Assembly: GCF_006569185.2 (NCBI RefSeq)
Contig: NZ_VIGC02000007.1
Span: 154,123 to 218,122, forward strand
Direction of reading: 5' to 3'
DNA length: 64,000 nt
DNA from: Litorilinea aerophila
GTDB lineage: Bacteria; Chloroflexota; Anaerolineae; Caldilineales; Caldilineaceae
Part shown: piece after piece, positions 23,673-32,098 of the stretch
How the letters are laid out: every line of letters starts with the position of its first letter
How positions within the stretch are numbered: position 1 is the first letter of the stretch
Translations under genes and position numbers: made by a program
The notes under the pieces: model-generated
What the model was told of the DNA's origin: nothing
Seen by the model: the letters and a program-made list of their open reading frames with translations, nothing else
Database searches by the model: none

Positions 23673-25091
23673 TTAGCCGCCCAGCACGCTGCCCCGCATT
23701 TCCATGGGCAGCAGAAAAACCCACACGCTGGCCACGGCCAGGAGGGCCAACAGGAGAAGCCACGGCCATGTGGAGGACCAGGCCCTCTCCGGCGACAGAC
23801 GGCGACCGGCCGCTATGGTCACCCGGGCCGCCATGGCCAGGCCGCCCGTCACCAGCAGAACCTGGATCAGCTGGATCGTCCAGATGGGCGGGACGAAGCG
23901 CGCGGCCAGGGCCCAGTTGGGTTCACCCAGCAGGGGCCAGCCCAGGGTGTCGGCCAGGAAGGTCTGAAAGGCCGGCACCAGGGTCATGGCGCCCGTGAGG
24001 AAATGGAAGAGGTAGTGGGCCAGCCAGATGGCCATCCCCAGGGGCACAAAGCCATAGGCAAAGCCCATCACCAGCCGGTTCAGGGGGCGGGCAACGCCGC
24101 TGCTGTGCCGGCTCCACCACGCGGCCAGATAGGCCAGGGCCAGGGGCCCGGCCACCGCGCCCACCAGGAAGATCAAGCCCAGCACCAGGGCCTCCTCCCG
24201 GGTTTGCAGCCACTGGGCCAGGATTGCCTCCAGCCGGTAGGCCGGTGGCGTCATGGCGAAGGCATTGAGCCAACCCAGAAACGCGGCGCCCAGGGCCAGC
24301 AGGGCCAGATCCAGACGATGGGGCCAGCTTTGGCGAAATAACTCGTCGCCGGGGGGCCGGGTAGCCAGGGCCACGTTGTCATAGGGGCAGGCCCGGACAC
24401 AGTCCAGGCAAAAGGTGCAGTTGAGGTTGCTCTGGATGGTGGGGACGAACAACTCCAACTGACAGCCCAGCTGGTTGTCACTGCCGTTGATACACTCGTG
24501 GCCTTCGCACTCCCGGCAGACCTGAAGATCGCGGGCCTGGATCTGGAGCGGGCTGACGGTGCTGTAGAGAAAGTTGAAGGTCCCCAGCGGGCAGAGGTAG
24601 AGACAGAAGGCGTCCCGGGTGAAAAAGGCCTCCAGGACGAAGGCGGCGACGAAGTAGGCCACTGCCAGCCAGGCGGTCCACCAGGGGCTGGCCCACAGGT
24701 CGTAGAGTTCATAGACGTACAGAATCGCCACCAGGCTGGCCAGAGCCAGCCACTTGTTGCGCAGAGGCCTGGGCCAGCGGTGTCTGGGCCGTCCCAGCCA
24801 CTTGGCCAGCTTCCGAGAGAGGATGAAGGGGCAGGCTGCGCAAAAGAGGTTGCCCACCAGCAGGAGGGCCAACACCACCAACCCCCGATAGTGGACCCAG
24901 GCGGCCACCGTGGCCACATTGCGGGAGGCCAGGGGGCTGCCCACCAGGCCGTCGATCACGATGATGGCCGCCAGCCCAAAGAGAAGAAGCTGGGCGGCGG
25001 TACGGCTGTGTTTCCAGCGGAGCAGGCGGCCCAGGAGGGGCAGGCGCAGCAGGTCCAGGGCGTGACGTCGATTTTGAATCGTATTCAACAT
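23673..25091 (-). CDS. Polytopic membrane 4Fe-4S protein (NapH/NosR/CcoG-like)
   Basis: A 472-residue membrane protein with about ten helices and a cytoplasmic iron-sulfur module. Visible cysteine motifs are CAAC (C84, C87), CLYLC (C163, C167), a group C192-C195-C200-C210, and a classical C225-x2-C228-x2-C231-x3-CP 4Fe-4S motif. Proteins of this kind pass electrons across or to the membrane, for example in nitrous-oxide or copper-oxidase maturation. No terminal reductase or oxidase gene is adjacent, so its partner is unknown. It follows the cobalamin adenosyltransferase gene by 15 bp on the same strand and is probably co-transcribed with it. Confidence 0.85.
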   Translation of the reverse strand: MLNTIQNRRHALDLLRLPLLGRLLRWKHSRTAAQLLLFGLAAIIVIDGLVGSPLASRNVATVAAWVHYRGLVVLALLLVGNLFCAACPFILSRKLAKWLGRPRHRWPRPLRNKWLALASLVAILYVYELYDLWASPWWTAWLAVAYFVAAFVLEAFFTRDAFCLYLCPLGTFNFLYSTVSPLQIQARDLQVCRECEGHECINGSDNQLGCQLELFVPTIQSNLNCTFCLDCVRACPYDNVALATRPPGDELFRQSWPHRLDLALLALGAAFLGWLNAFAMTPPAYRLEAILAQWLQTREEALVLGLIFLVGAVAGPLALAYLAAWWSRHSSGVARPLNRLVMGFAYGFVPLGMAIWLAHYLFHFLTGAMTLVPAFQTFLADTLGWPLLGEPNWALAARFVPPIWTIQLIQVLLVTGGLAMAARVTIAAGRRLSPERAWSSTWPWLLLLALLAVASVWVFLLPMEMRGSVLGG

Positions 25092-25106
25092 GATGGATGA
25101 TGGGAG

Positions 25107-25661
25107 CTAAGATCCCCGCCGGGCGGTCCAGGGCACATCGGGTACCTGGGCCCGGTGGTTGGCCACCCGGGCAAGGGTGAACAGCCAGTCGGACAGACGG
25201 TTGACGTAGGCCAGGGCCTGGGGGCTGATGTCTTCCTGGCGGGCCAGGTGGACGATGGCCCGCTCTGCCTGCCGGCAGACCGTCCGGGCCAGATGCAGGT
25301 GGGCGGCCAGGGGGGAGCCGCCCGGCAGAATGAACGACTTTAGCGGCTGCAGCTCGTCGTCGAAGTGGTCGATCTCGGCTTCCAGCTGGCGTACTTCCTC
25401 TTCGCCCATGCGCACCACGTGGGCACTGCGCACATCCAGGGGCGTGGCCAGATCGGCACCCAGCACGAAGAGCTCATCCTGGATGCGCCCCAGCAGTCCA
25501 TCCAGCTCGACGTCCTGGACGTAGAGGCGGGCCACACCCAGATGGGCGTTCAACTGATCCACCAGCCCATAGGCTTCGATACGGGCGTGGTCCTTGGGCA
25601 CCCGGCGACCGCCGAACAGGCCTGTCTCGCCGGCATCCCCCGTCTTCGTGTAGATCTTCAT
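25107..25661 (-). CDS. PduO-type cob(I)alamin adenosyltransferase
   Basis: Transfers adenosyl from ATP to cob(I)alamin to make coenzyme B12. The 184-residue five-helix protein has the ATP-binding N-terminus IYTKTGDAGETGLFGGRRV and, near the C-terminus, the conserved VCRQAERAIVHL and YVNRLSDWLFTLAR helices. It is of usual length. The downstream gene encodes a membrane iron-sulfur protein; since the enzyme needs Co(II) reduced to Co(I), a functional link is possible but untested. Confidence 0.93.
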   Translation of the reverse strand: MKIYTKTGDAGETGLFGGRRVPKDHARIEAYGLVDQLNAHLGVARLYVQDVELDGLLGRIQDELFVLGADLATPLDVRSAHVVRMGEEEVRQLEAEIDHFDDELQPLKSFILPGGSPLAAHLHLARTVCRQAERAIVHLARQEDISPQALAYVNRLSDWLFTLARVANHRAQVPDVPWTARRGS

Positions 25662-25864
25662 GGCGCTTTCCGCTCGATTCCTCGTATCCCTATCTTTTCC
25701 CGATCTTTGCAGATTTGAGCCACCGATGTTGCAGTCGAATCGTGAACGACTGAATATCCACCCCCTATTCTACCCGATTCGGGCCAATTCTTGGGGATGG
25801 GCGAACCTTTGGGAAGCGTCGCCAAAACAGGGAGAGAGCCCACAGGCAGTGAGGGGAACTGTGG

Positions 25865-25870
25865 TATAAT
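25865..25870 (+). promoter_or_regulatory. Extended -10 element of the universal stress protein gene
   Basis: TATAAT preceded by TGG at 25862-25864, with no clear -35 box. Transcription from about 25877 would give a 140-nt leader. The remaining part of the 356-bp divergent gap (25662-26017) holds an inverted repeat CAGTCG/CGACTG near 25732-25752 and no gene. Confidence 0.5.
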
Positions 25871-25960
25871 GAAGGTGCCGGGATTGTGTTTTTATTCACA
25901 AACCGGCGGGCGGATCCGCCATCGGTGATGGGCCGCCTGCTATCGATGAGGATAGAACAG

Positions 25961-26005
25961 GGGATGCCTGGGCTGGACGCCCCCGGCGCGCTGGCAAGGC
26001 ATCCC
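25961..26005 (+). promoter_or_regulatory. Hairpin directly before the ribosome-binding site of the universal stress protein gene
   Basis: GGGATGCC (25961-25968) and GGCATCCC (25998-26005) pair perfectly and end one base before the AGGAG site. It may affect ribosome access or mRNA stability. Confidence 0.35.
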
Positions 26006-26017
26006 AGGAGATGAACC

Positions 26018-26551
26018 ATGAACAGGCACAAAGTATTGGTCCCTCTGGACGGTTCCAGCTTTAGCCGTCAGATTTTGCCGTACATCCAGGAGTTTTTGCC
26101 GCCTGCTGAAAACGAGCTCATCCTCCTGCGGGTGGGCGAACGGCCTGCTGGCCACGTGGGGCGACCGGCCCGCTTGACGGCCACGGAATCCCCGGTGGCC
26201 ATTCCCGAGAGCCCCCAGGACGTGGTGGCCGCTGCCCATCCCATCTACGCCAGCCAGGAGATGGAGAGCGCCCAGGCGGAGTTTCAACGGGAGGTCCAGG
26301 CGGAACGGCAAGCCCTGGAGGCGGCCGGCTACCGGGTGACCTGTCAGGTGCGCTTCGGTGAGCCCGGCCCCGAAATCGTGAAGTACATCGAGCTGCATGA
26401 CGTGGACCTGGTGGCCATGACCACTCATGGACGGACCGGCCTGGGGCGGCTGTTGTTCGGCAGCGTGGCCGAGTATGTGACCCGCCATATCTCCATCCCC
26501 ATGATGGTGCTGCGCCCATCCCCGGCGGGGGGATCCCGGTCTACTGGGTGA
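26018..26551 (+). CDS. Universal stress protein (UspA family)
   Basis: A 177-residue single-domain Usp. The N-terminal strand is KVLVPLDGSSFSRQILPYI and the C-terminal ATP-binding signature is THGRTGLGRLLFGSVAEYVTR, followed by the final strand IPMMVL. The presence of the G-x2-G-x9-G(S/T)-like motif suggests an ATP-binding member. An insertion of about 40 residues lies between the first strand-helix unit and the middle of the fold. CAGGAG precedes the ATG. The 3' end overlaps the convergent gene by 11 bp. Confidence 0.92.
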   Translation: MNRHKVLVPLDGSSFSRQILPYIQEFLPPAENELILLRVGERPAGHVGRPARLTATESPVAIPESPQDVVAAAHPIYASQEMESAQAEFQREVQAERQALEAAGYRVTCQVRFGEPGPEIVKYIELHDVDLVAMTTHGRTGLGRLLFGSVAEYVTRHISIPMMVLRPSPAGGSRSTG

Positions 26552-27557
26552 GTTCCTGCCAGATGGCGGCCTTGTGGGGATCCTCCAGGAGACCTGCCAG
26601 GTTGAAGACGATGAGCCCTTGGCGGCCCGCTGTGGCGGCGCTGGCACAGGCCTGGGCAAATTCGGCTGCGGGGTATTGGTGGGCCGGCCCAGGGATGGCT
26701 TCCACCACCGGCCAGACGGCACAGTTGGCCTGGGCTGCGACCCGGGCGGTGACCTGGCCGGCCCAGCTGGGGGAGCGGCCACAGAGGTGGTGATAGACCA
26801 TGGGCGAAAGCACATCGGCCACCTGACCCAGGAGCCGGGGATCCTGCCCAACGATGCGGATGTGGGCATCTGCCATGGGCAGGTCATCTTCTGGGCCGCC
26901 GGTCCAGGGCACCAGAAAGAGGCCCAAAAGGGCTTCCGGCTGAAGCTGGTGTAGAATCCGGGCCGCTTCGGCCACGAAGCTGACGATCTGCCGGCAGCGC
27001 CACCCGAACCAGGCTTCGGCCGCATGGTTCAGGATCCAGCGCGCGGCCGCGACGGCCGTGTCTGTGTCCGGGGGCAGGTGGATGCCCGTGTCCTGCTGAA
27101 ATTGGGCCAGGGTAACCGGGTCGAAGGACGTGTGGTAGAGCCGGGGAGTGCTCCGTTCCCAGCGGGCCGGCCAGCGAATGAAGTCCAGCCAGATGCCATC
27201 CAGGGGCAGGGTCCGGGCCAGCTCTTCCACCCGCTCCAGGCGCGCCGCCCGCAGGGCAGGCAGGGTAGGCAGCGCCGGGTAATACCATTCCTCGGCCGGA
27301 GCAGGGTCGCCGTTATCGGTGATGGGGCGCGCAGCCGGCATCTCTTGCCAGAGTTCCGGACTGCCCAGGAAAATGGCGCACGAGGCATAGACCCGGAGCC
27401 CGGCCGCGCGGAGCCCCTCCACCCAGGGCTGCTCCAGCCGTTTGAGGAAGACGCCCCTGCAGCCCAGTTCCTGCAGCCGTTGGACCACCTCGGGGATCGG
27501 GCGGCCGACAAAGGGCGGTGATTGGGGATCCAGGCCGTAGGCGATGGTCTCTACCAT
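26541..27557 (-). CDS. Glycosidase-like TIM-barrel protein, function unknown
   Basis: A 338-residue protein. The pattern of the sequence (LQELGCRGVFLKRLE, LPLDGIWLDFIRWPARWE, FVAEAARILHQLQPEALLGLFLVPW, VADVLSPMVYHHLCGR, GLIVFNLAG) resembles the (beta/alpha)8 family of putative glycoside hydrolases near GH10/GH13-like uncharacterised groups, where a D-F/W-x-R strand end is common. No catalytic pair can be named with certainty, and no signal peptide is seen. The ATG at 27557 fits the protein start. It ends inside the tail of the universal stress protein gene. Confidence 0.7.
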   Translation of the reverse strand: MVETIAYGLDPQSPPFVGRPIPEVVQRLQELGCRGVFLKRLEQPWVEGLRAAGLRVYASCAIFLGSPELWQEMPAARPITDNGDPAPAEEWYYPALPTLPALRAARLERVEELARTLPLDGIWLDFIRWPARWERSTPRLYHTSFDPVTLAQFQQDTGIHLPPDTDTAVAAARWILNHAAEAWFGWRCRQIVSFVAEAARILHQLQPEALLGLFLVPWTGGPEDDLPMADAHIRIVGQDPRLLGQVADVLSPMVYHHLCGRSPSWAGQVTARVAAQANCAVWPVVEAIPGPAHQYPAAEFAQACASAATAGRQGLIVFNLAGLLEDPHKAAIWQELTQ

Positions 27558-27705
27558 AGAAGGGCTCCTCTCTGTCTGGCGGAATCTGGTGCACCGGCCG
27601 TGGCTTCAGAAGACGGGCCGGCGTTGGGTTGGTCCTTGCCATTATAACCGACCGCACCTTTTGGGGGTACAGAGCATGTACCAACCGGTGAAGATCGCCA
27701 TCTTT

Positions 27706-27734
27706 TTGACAAAGTCCCACCGAGGCGGTATAGT
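27706..27734 (+). promoter_or_regulatory. Promoter of the tRNA-Val gene
   Basis: Perfect TTGACA (27706-27711), a 17-bp spacer and TATAGT (27729-27734). The predicted start lies about 6 nt before the mature tRNA end. Confidence 0.8.
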
Positions 27735-27746
27735 TGTGCTTCGAAT

Positions 27747-27821
<75 letters not shown>

Positions 27822-27963
27822 TCCATTTTGCATGGGTGCATGACCCCATTGGGGACTCACGTTGGGATTCACCGCAGCGAAGCAGTCGGGACGGTTGACC
27901 CGTGTGTCCCCCACGGGAAGCACCCCTCGGCGTGGTCGGGGTGGAAGCAGGGAAAGACGGAGC

Positions 27964-27991
27964 AGGGCTGACCAGGCGGTCAGCCCTTTCT
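27964..27991 (+). terminator. Terminator-like hairpin after tRNA-Val
   Basis: AGGGCTGACC and GGTCAGCCCT form a perfect 10-bp stem with a 4-nt loop, followed by TTCTT. It would end a tRNA precursor of about 250 nt. The 140 nt between tRNA and hairpin hold a CACCCC/GGGGTG inverted repeat and no gene I recognise. Confidence 0.7.
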
Positions 27992-28079
27992 TGTGGCAAT
28001 AGCTGGTGGCTACCGCCGTCGATGTGGCAAATGGGGACGGGGAAGCGCCAGCCAAAGCAGCCAGGAGAGTCAGACACCC

Positions 28080-29540
28080 ATGGCGGATCCACAACAGGAG
28101 AATCGCGCGGAAGAGACCCTACATGCCGAATATCGGCGGCTGCCGGCGGTGGATGCCCTGTTGCGGGAGCCGGCCATAGCCGCCCTGACGGCCTGCTATG
28201 GCCAGGAGTTGGTCACCGAAACCCTGCGCGAGCTGCTGGCGAAGGCCCGCCAGGCCATCGGGCAGGGCAGGCCGGCCCCGCCGCCGACGGCCTGGCCGGG
28301 GCTGTTGGAGCAGGCCCTGCGCCAGGCCCATGCGCCAACCCTGCGGCCGGTAATCAACGCCACCGGCGTCATCATCCACACCAACCTGGGGCGGGCACCG
28401 CTGAGCCAGGCGGCCCGCCAGGCGGTGGATGAGATCAGCCTGGGCTATAGCAACCTGGAGTACGAACTGGACGCCGGCCAGCGGGGCAGCCGCTACGACC
28501 ACGTCCGCGAGCGCCTCCGCCGCCTCACCCAGGCCGAGGATGCCCTGGTGGTCAACAACAACGCAGCCGCCGTGTATCTGGTTTTGGCCGCCCTGTGCCA
28601 GGGCCGGGAGGTCCTCATCAGCCGCGGGCAATTGGTGGAGATCGGCGGGGGATTCCGGATTCCAGATGTGTTGCGCCAGAGCGGCGCTCGACTGGTGGAG
28701 GTAGGAACCACCAACCGCACCCATCTGCGGGACTACCGGGAGGCGCTCACGCCGGAGACGGCCGCCATCATGCGGGTGCACACCAGCAACTTTCGGCAGC
28801 TCGGCTTCGTGGCCCAGCCTGCCCTGGCCGACCTGGCCGCCCTGGCCCGGGAGTACGCGGAAGCCCAGGGCCGTCCCCTCTGGCTGATTGACGACCTGGG
28901 CAGCGGCACCCTGCTGGATACCACACCCTATGGTCTGGCGCCTGAGCCCCGGGTGCAAGAGAGCCTGGCAGCCGGGGCCGACCTGGTCACCTTCAGCGGG
29001 GACAAGCTGTTGGGCGGCCCGCAGGCCGGCATCATTGTGGGGCGAGGGGAACTCATCGGGCGGCTCCGGCGTCATCCCATGGCCCGGGCCCTGCGGGTGG
29101 ACAAGATGACTCTGGCTGCGCTGGACGCCACCCTGCGCAGCTACCAGCAAGGGCGGGCCCAGGCAGAGATTCCGGTATGGCGGATGATCGCGGCTTCGCT
29201 GGAAGCGTTGCGGGCCCGGGCCCAGGGCTGGCGGCAGGCCCTGCTGGACTGGGGCGTGCCGCCAGCGCTCCTTTCCCTCCGGGACGACGAAAGCGCCGTG
29301 GGTGGTGGAAGCCTGCCGGGGGAAACCCTGCCCACTGTGGTGCTGGCCGTCCACGCCGACCAGCCTTCCCAGATGGCTGCCCGCCTGCGGGCCAGGGAGG
29401 TGCCCGTCATCTGTCGGATTCAACAGGAGCAGCTCCTTTTCGATCCCCGGACAGTTTTGCCGGAGCAGGACCCGGTGCTGCTGGACACACTGCGGGAAGC
29501 CCTGGTAGATGGTGCTGAAACCGGACATGCCCAGGGTTGA
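28080..29540 (+). CDS. selA: L-seryl-tRNA(Sec) selenium transferase
   Basis: PLP enzyme that converts seryl-tRNA(Sec) to selenocysteyl-tRNA(Sec) with selenophosphate. The 486-residue protein has the SelA N-terminal domain (RRLPAVDALLREP), the core with NATGVIIHTNLGRAPLS, and the PLP-lysine in TFSGDKLLGGPQAGIIVG (K309). The ATG at 28080 with AGGAG upstream is preferred to an in-frame ATG at 27993, which would add an Arg/Ser-rich stretch with no family match. selB, selD and tRNA-Sec are not in the window. SelA also exists in non-selenium paralogues, so Sec use needs the partner genes. Confidence 0.93.
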   Translation: MADPQQENRAEETLHAEYRRLPAVDALLREPAIAALTACYGQELVTETLRELLAKARQAIGQGRPAPPPTAWPGLLEQALRQAHAPTLRPVINATGVIIHTNLGRAPLSQAARQAVDEISLGYSNLEYELDAGQRGSRYDHVRERLRRLTQAEDALVVNNNAAAVYLVLAALCQGREVLISRGQLVEIGGGFRIPDVLRQSGARLVEVGTTNRTHLRDYREALTPETAAIMRVHTSNFRQLGFVAQPALADLAALAREYAEAQGRPLWLIDDLGSGTLLDTTPYGLAPEPRVQESLAAGADLVTFSGDKLLGGPQAGIIVGRGELIGRLRRHPMARALRVDKMTLAALDATLRSYQQGRAQAEIPVWRMIAASLEALRARAQGWRQALLDWGVPPALLSLRDDESAVGGGSLPGETLPTVVLAVHADQPSQMAARLRAREVPVICRIQQEQLLFDPRTVLPEQDPVLLDTLREALVDGAETGHAQG

Positions 29541-29589
29541 CTGAATTCAGGAGGCCAGCAAGGGCGCAGGAGAGCACGAAGGACAGAGC

Positions 29590-30399
29590 ATGGGAGAGAT
29601 GGTCTTTGTCAAGCTGGGCGGTTCTCTGATCACCGACAAGCAGCAGCCAGAGACACCCCGGCGGGACGTGATCCGGCGCCTGGCCCAAGAGATCGCCGCC
29701 GTGCGTCGGGCCCACCCGGCGCTACAGTTGGTCTTGGGCCACGGGTCGGGCAGCTTTGGCCACGTCTACGGCCGGCGCTACGGCACCCGGTCGGGCGTTC
29801 AGGATGCGGAAGGGTGGTATGGCTTTGCCGCCACCGCCGATGCCGCCGCCCGTCTCCATCGGATTGTGGTGGGCGAACTGCTGGCCGCCGGGGTGCCGGC
29901 CTGGGGGATCCAGCCCGGCGTGGCCCTGCGCTGCCGGGACGGCCAGATCTACGCTGGCCCGGATGAGGCGGTTCAACTGGCCCTGGGCCGGGGCCTTCAG
30001 CCGGTCCTGTACGGCGACGTGGCCCTGGATGACCTGCGTGGCGGGACGATTGCCAGCACCGAGGAGATCTTCCTGTGGCTGGCCCGGCGTCTCTCTCCCC
30101 GGCGGGTGGTGTTGTTGGGCCAGGTAGATGGCGTCTACAGCGCCGATCCCCACCTGCATCCTGCAGCCCGGCCCATCCCCACCCTGGATGCCGCCTCGCT
30201 GAGCCAGCTCCAGGGGGCCTTCGGCCAAAGTCATGGGGTGGATGTCACCGGGGGGATGGCAGCCAAGGTCCAGCAGGCGGTGGAGCTGGCCCAGGCGGTC
30301 CCTGGGCTGGAGGTGATTATCTGCAGCGGGCTGCCGCCTGGTCACCTCTCCCGGGCCCTTACGGAGGAGGCATGCACCATCGGCACACGCATTGTGTAG
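29590..30399 (+). CDS. Isopentenyl phosphate kinase
   Basis: Amino-acid-kinase-fold enzyme of 269 residues that phosphorylates isopentenyl phosphate to isopentenyl diphosphate. The Lys-Gly-Gly start VKLGGSLITDK and the substrate-binding HGSGSFGH (51-58) with His51 correspond to the family motif. GQVDGVYSADP and GVDVTGGMAAKV are the C-terminal nucleotide-binding parts. The enzyme is typical of archaea and is known from some Chloroflexota, where it completes a modified mevalonate pathway with phosphomevalonate decarboxylase. The terminal codons GTG TAG are the first bases of an 18-bp tandem repeat. Confidence 0.93.
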   Translation: MGEMVFVKLGGSLITDKQQPETPRRDVIRRLAQEIAAVRRAHPALQLVLGHGSGSFGHVYGRRYGTRSGVQDAEGWYGFAATADAAARLHRIVVGELLAAGVPAWGIQPGVALRCRDGQIYAGPDEAVQLALGRGLQPVLYGDVALDDLRGGTIASTEEIFLWLARRLSPRRVVLLGQVDGVYSADPHLHPAARPIPTLDAASLSQLQGAFGQSHGVDVTGGMAAKVQQAVELAQAVPGLEVIICSGLPPGHLSRALTEEACTIGTRIV

Positions 30400-30501
30400 C
30401 ATGGTGTCGCGGTGTAGCATGGTGTCGCGGTGTAGCATGGTGTCGCGGTGTAGCATGGTGTCGCGGTGTAGCATGGTGTCGCGGTGTAGCGTGGTGTCGC
30501 G
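30394..30501 (+). repeat. Six-copy 18-bp tandem repeat
   Basis: Six units of GTGTAGCATGGTGTCGCG in exact tandem, the sixth with one change (GTGTAGCGTGG). It begins at the last sense codon of the isopentenyl phosphate kinase gene and supplies its stop codon. There are no spacers, so it is not CRISPR. All units are near identical, which indicates recent expansion. Confidence 0.95.
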
Positions 30502-30572
30502 GCTGGGGTGGCCGGACGGCCTGCGCTTTCGCCGGCTATCAGAGTGCAGCCGGCCCGGGATCCCTGGGGCAT

Positions 30573-30602
30573 TTGCAGGAAGAACTTGGCAACGAGTATA
30601 AT
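30573..30602 (+). promoter_or_regulatory. Promoter of the site-2 protease gene
   Basis: TTGCAG (30573-30578), an 18-bp spacer and TATAAT (30597-30602). It lies about 100 bp before the start codon, just after the minisatellite. Confidence 0.6.
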
Positions 30603-30699
30603 TCTCTCTATGCGCTGAGCTGGCCGGTGTCGGCGTGGGCTGTCCTTGACAGGAGCGCCCTGGAGCATCCCACACAGCCAGGCTGCGAAAGGTAAGAAG

Positions 30700-32055
30700 A
30701 TGATTACTGTAATCTCGTTTATCATCGTCCTCGGCATTCTCGTGTTCTTTCACGAGCTGGGGCATTATCTGGTGGCCCGTCGCCACGGCATCGTGGTGGA
30801 GGAGTTCGGCATGGGCTACCCGCCGCGCCTGGTGAAGCTGTTCACCTACGACGGGACGGACTTCACCCTGAACCTCATCCCCTTTGGCGGCTTTGCCCGC
30901 ATGAAGGGGGAGGATGCGGCGGACATGTCGCCGGGGGCGTTCAACGCGGCCAGTCGCTGGGCCCGGGCCTCCACCCTGTTGGCCGGCCCGATGATGAACG
31001 TGGTGTTGGCCGTCTTCCTGTTTGCGGCCAGTTTCATGGCTGGTTTTCCTGCCGCCGCGGCCTATCCCCAGCTCAACCAGATTCCTGCCGGTTCCACTGC
31101 TGCTGCAGTCGGGCTGGAGCCGGGTGATATTTTGTTGGCCATCCAGGGACGGCCGGCCCACGTCAGTGCCGTGCCCGACTTTCAGTACCGGGTGTTGCCC
31201 CAGCCCAATGCCGCCCAGGACGGCGCTGCCGGCCTGACCGTCAGCCGGAATGGGCAGATTGTGACGCTGCCCCTGTCCGATGGCTCCCTTACCCTGGAAG
31301 CGCTATTGACGGGGACCTCCTATGTGCCCGTGCTGAGCACGGAGATTACCCTGGTGGCCCCGGACAGCCCGGCTCAGGCGGCCAATTTGCAGCCGGGGGA
31401 TCTGGTCTACGCCGTCAACGACACGGTGATCACCTATGAGGTGCCCCTCAACGAGGTCATCCAGGAGCATCTGGGTGAGCCGGTGATCCTGCACCTCCTG
31501 CGGGGCGATAGGTGGGTGCAGGTGGAGATCACACCGCGGGTGGATCCGCCTCCTGGCCAGGGGGCCCTGGGCGTCCAGATCGGCCCCATGACCACCCTGG
31601 CGACCCTGCCCTGGTGGCGGGCGTTGTGGGAGGGGGTGGTCAGTACCGGGCAATATGTGGTGCTGGTGCTTCAACTGCCCGTGCTTCTGTTGCTGGGCCA
31701 CCTCTCCCCCGGCGATGCCCAGTTGACCGGTCCGGTGGGCATCGCCCAGATGGTGGGGGGCGCGGTCTCCGCCACCATCGATACGGGGCTCTGGTTCCCC
31801 ATCTGGCGGCTGTCGGCCGTGCTGAGTGCCGCCCTGGCGGTGACCAACCTGCTGCCGTTGCCGGCGCTGGACGGTGGACGGTTGCTCTTCATCCTGGTTG
31901 AAACCGTGCGTGGTCGGCGGGTCAACCCCGAGCGTGAGGGGCTTATCCACATGGTGGGTTTCATGCTGCTGTTGGCCCTGCTGGCGCTGGTGACGGTGCG
32001 GGACATCAGCACTTCCCAACAGGGTATCGACTGGCGTGCCCTTTTGGGCCAGTGA
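30700..32055 (+). CDS. M50 family site-2 zinc metalloprotease (RseP/RasP-like)
   Basis: A 451-residue intramembrane protease. The first helix carries the zinc motif HELGH (H18, E19, H22), and the third metal ligand lies in the conserved LPALDGGRLL (D391). Two PDZ-like domains lie between (about 125-200 and 215-290). Four or more membrane segments fit the family topology. Such proteases cut anti-sigma factors or signal-peptide remnants. The ATG at 30700 has AAAGG upstream and starts directly in helix 1. No anti-sigma or bamA partner is next to it; the next gene is a zinc-ribbon/LysM protein. Confidence 0.93.
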   Translation: MITVISFIIVLGILVFFHELGHYLVARRHGIVVEEFGMGYPPRLVKLFTYDGTDFTLNLIPFGGFARMKGEDAADMSPGAFNAASRWARASTLLAGPMMNVVLAVFLFAASFMAGFPAAAAYPQLNQIPAGSTAAAVGLEPGDILLAIQGRPAHVSAVPDFQYRVLPQPNAAQDGAAGLTVSRNGQIVTLPLSDGSLTLEALLTGTSYVPVLSTEITLVAPDSPAQAANLQPGDLVYAVNDTVITYEVPLNEVIQEHLGEPVILHLLRGDRWVQVEITPRVDPPPGQGALGVQIGPMTTLATLPWWRALWEGVVSTGQYVVLVLQLPVLLLLGHLSPGDAQLTGPVGIAQMVGGAVSATIDTGLWFPIWRLSAVLSAALAVTNLLPLPALDGGRLLFILVETVRGRRVNPEREGLIHMVGFMLLLALLALVTVRDISTSQQGIDWRALLGQ

Positions 32056-32098
32056 AGCCCGCGAGCCGGCCCGTGGACCATCGGATAGGCAGATAGAT

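Noticed and set aside
30394..30501. CRISPR array
   Set aside because: The 18-bp units are directly adjacent, with no spacers, no leader and no cas genes in the window.
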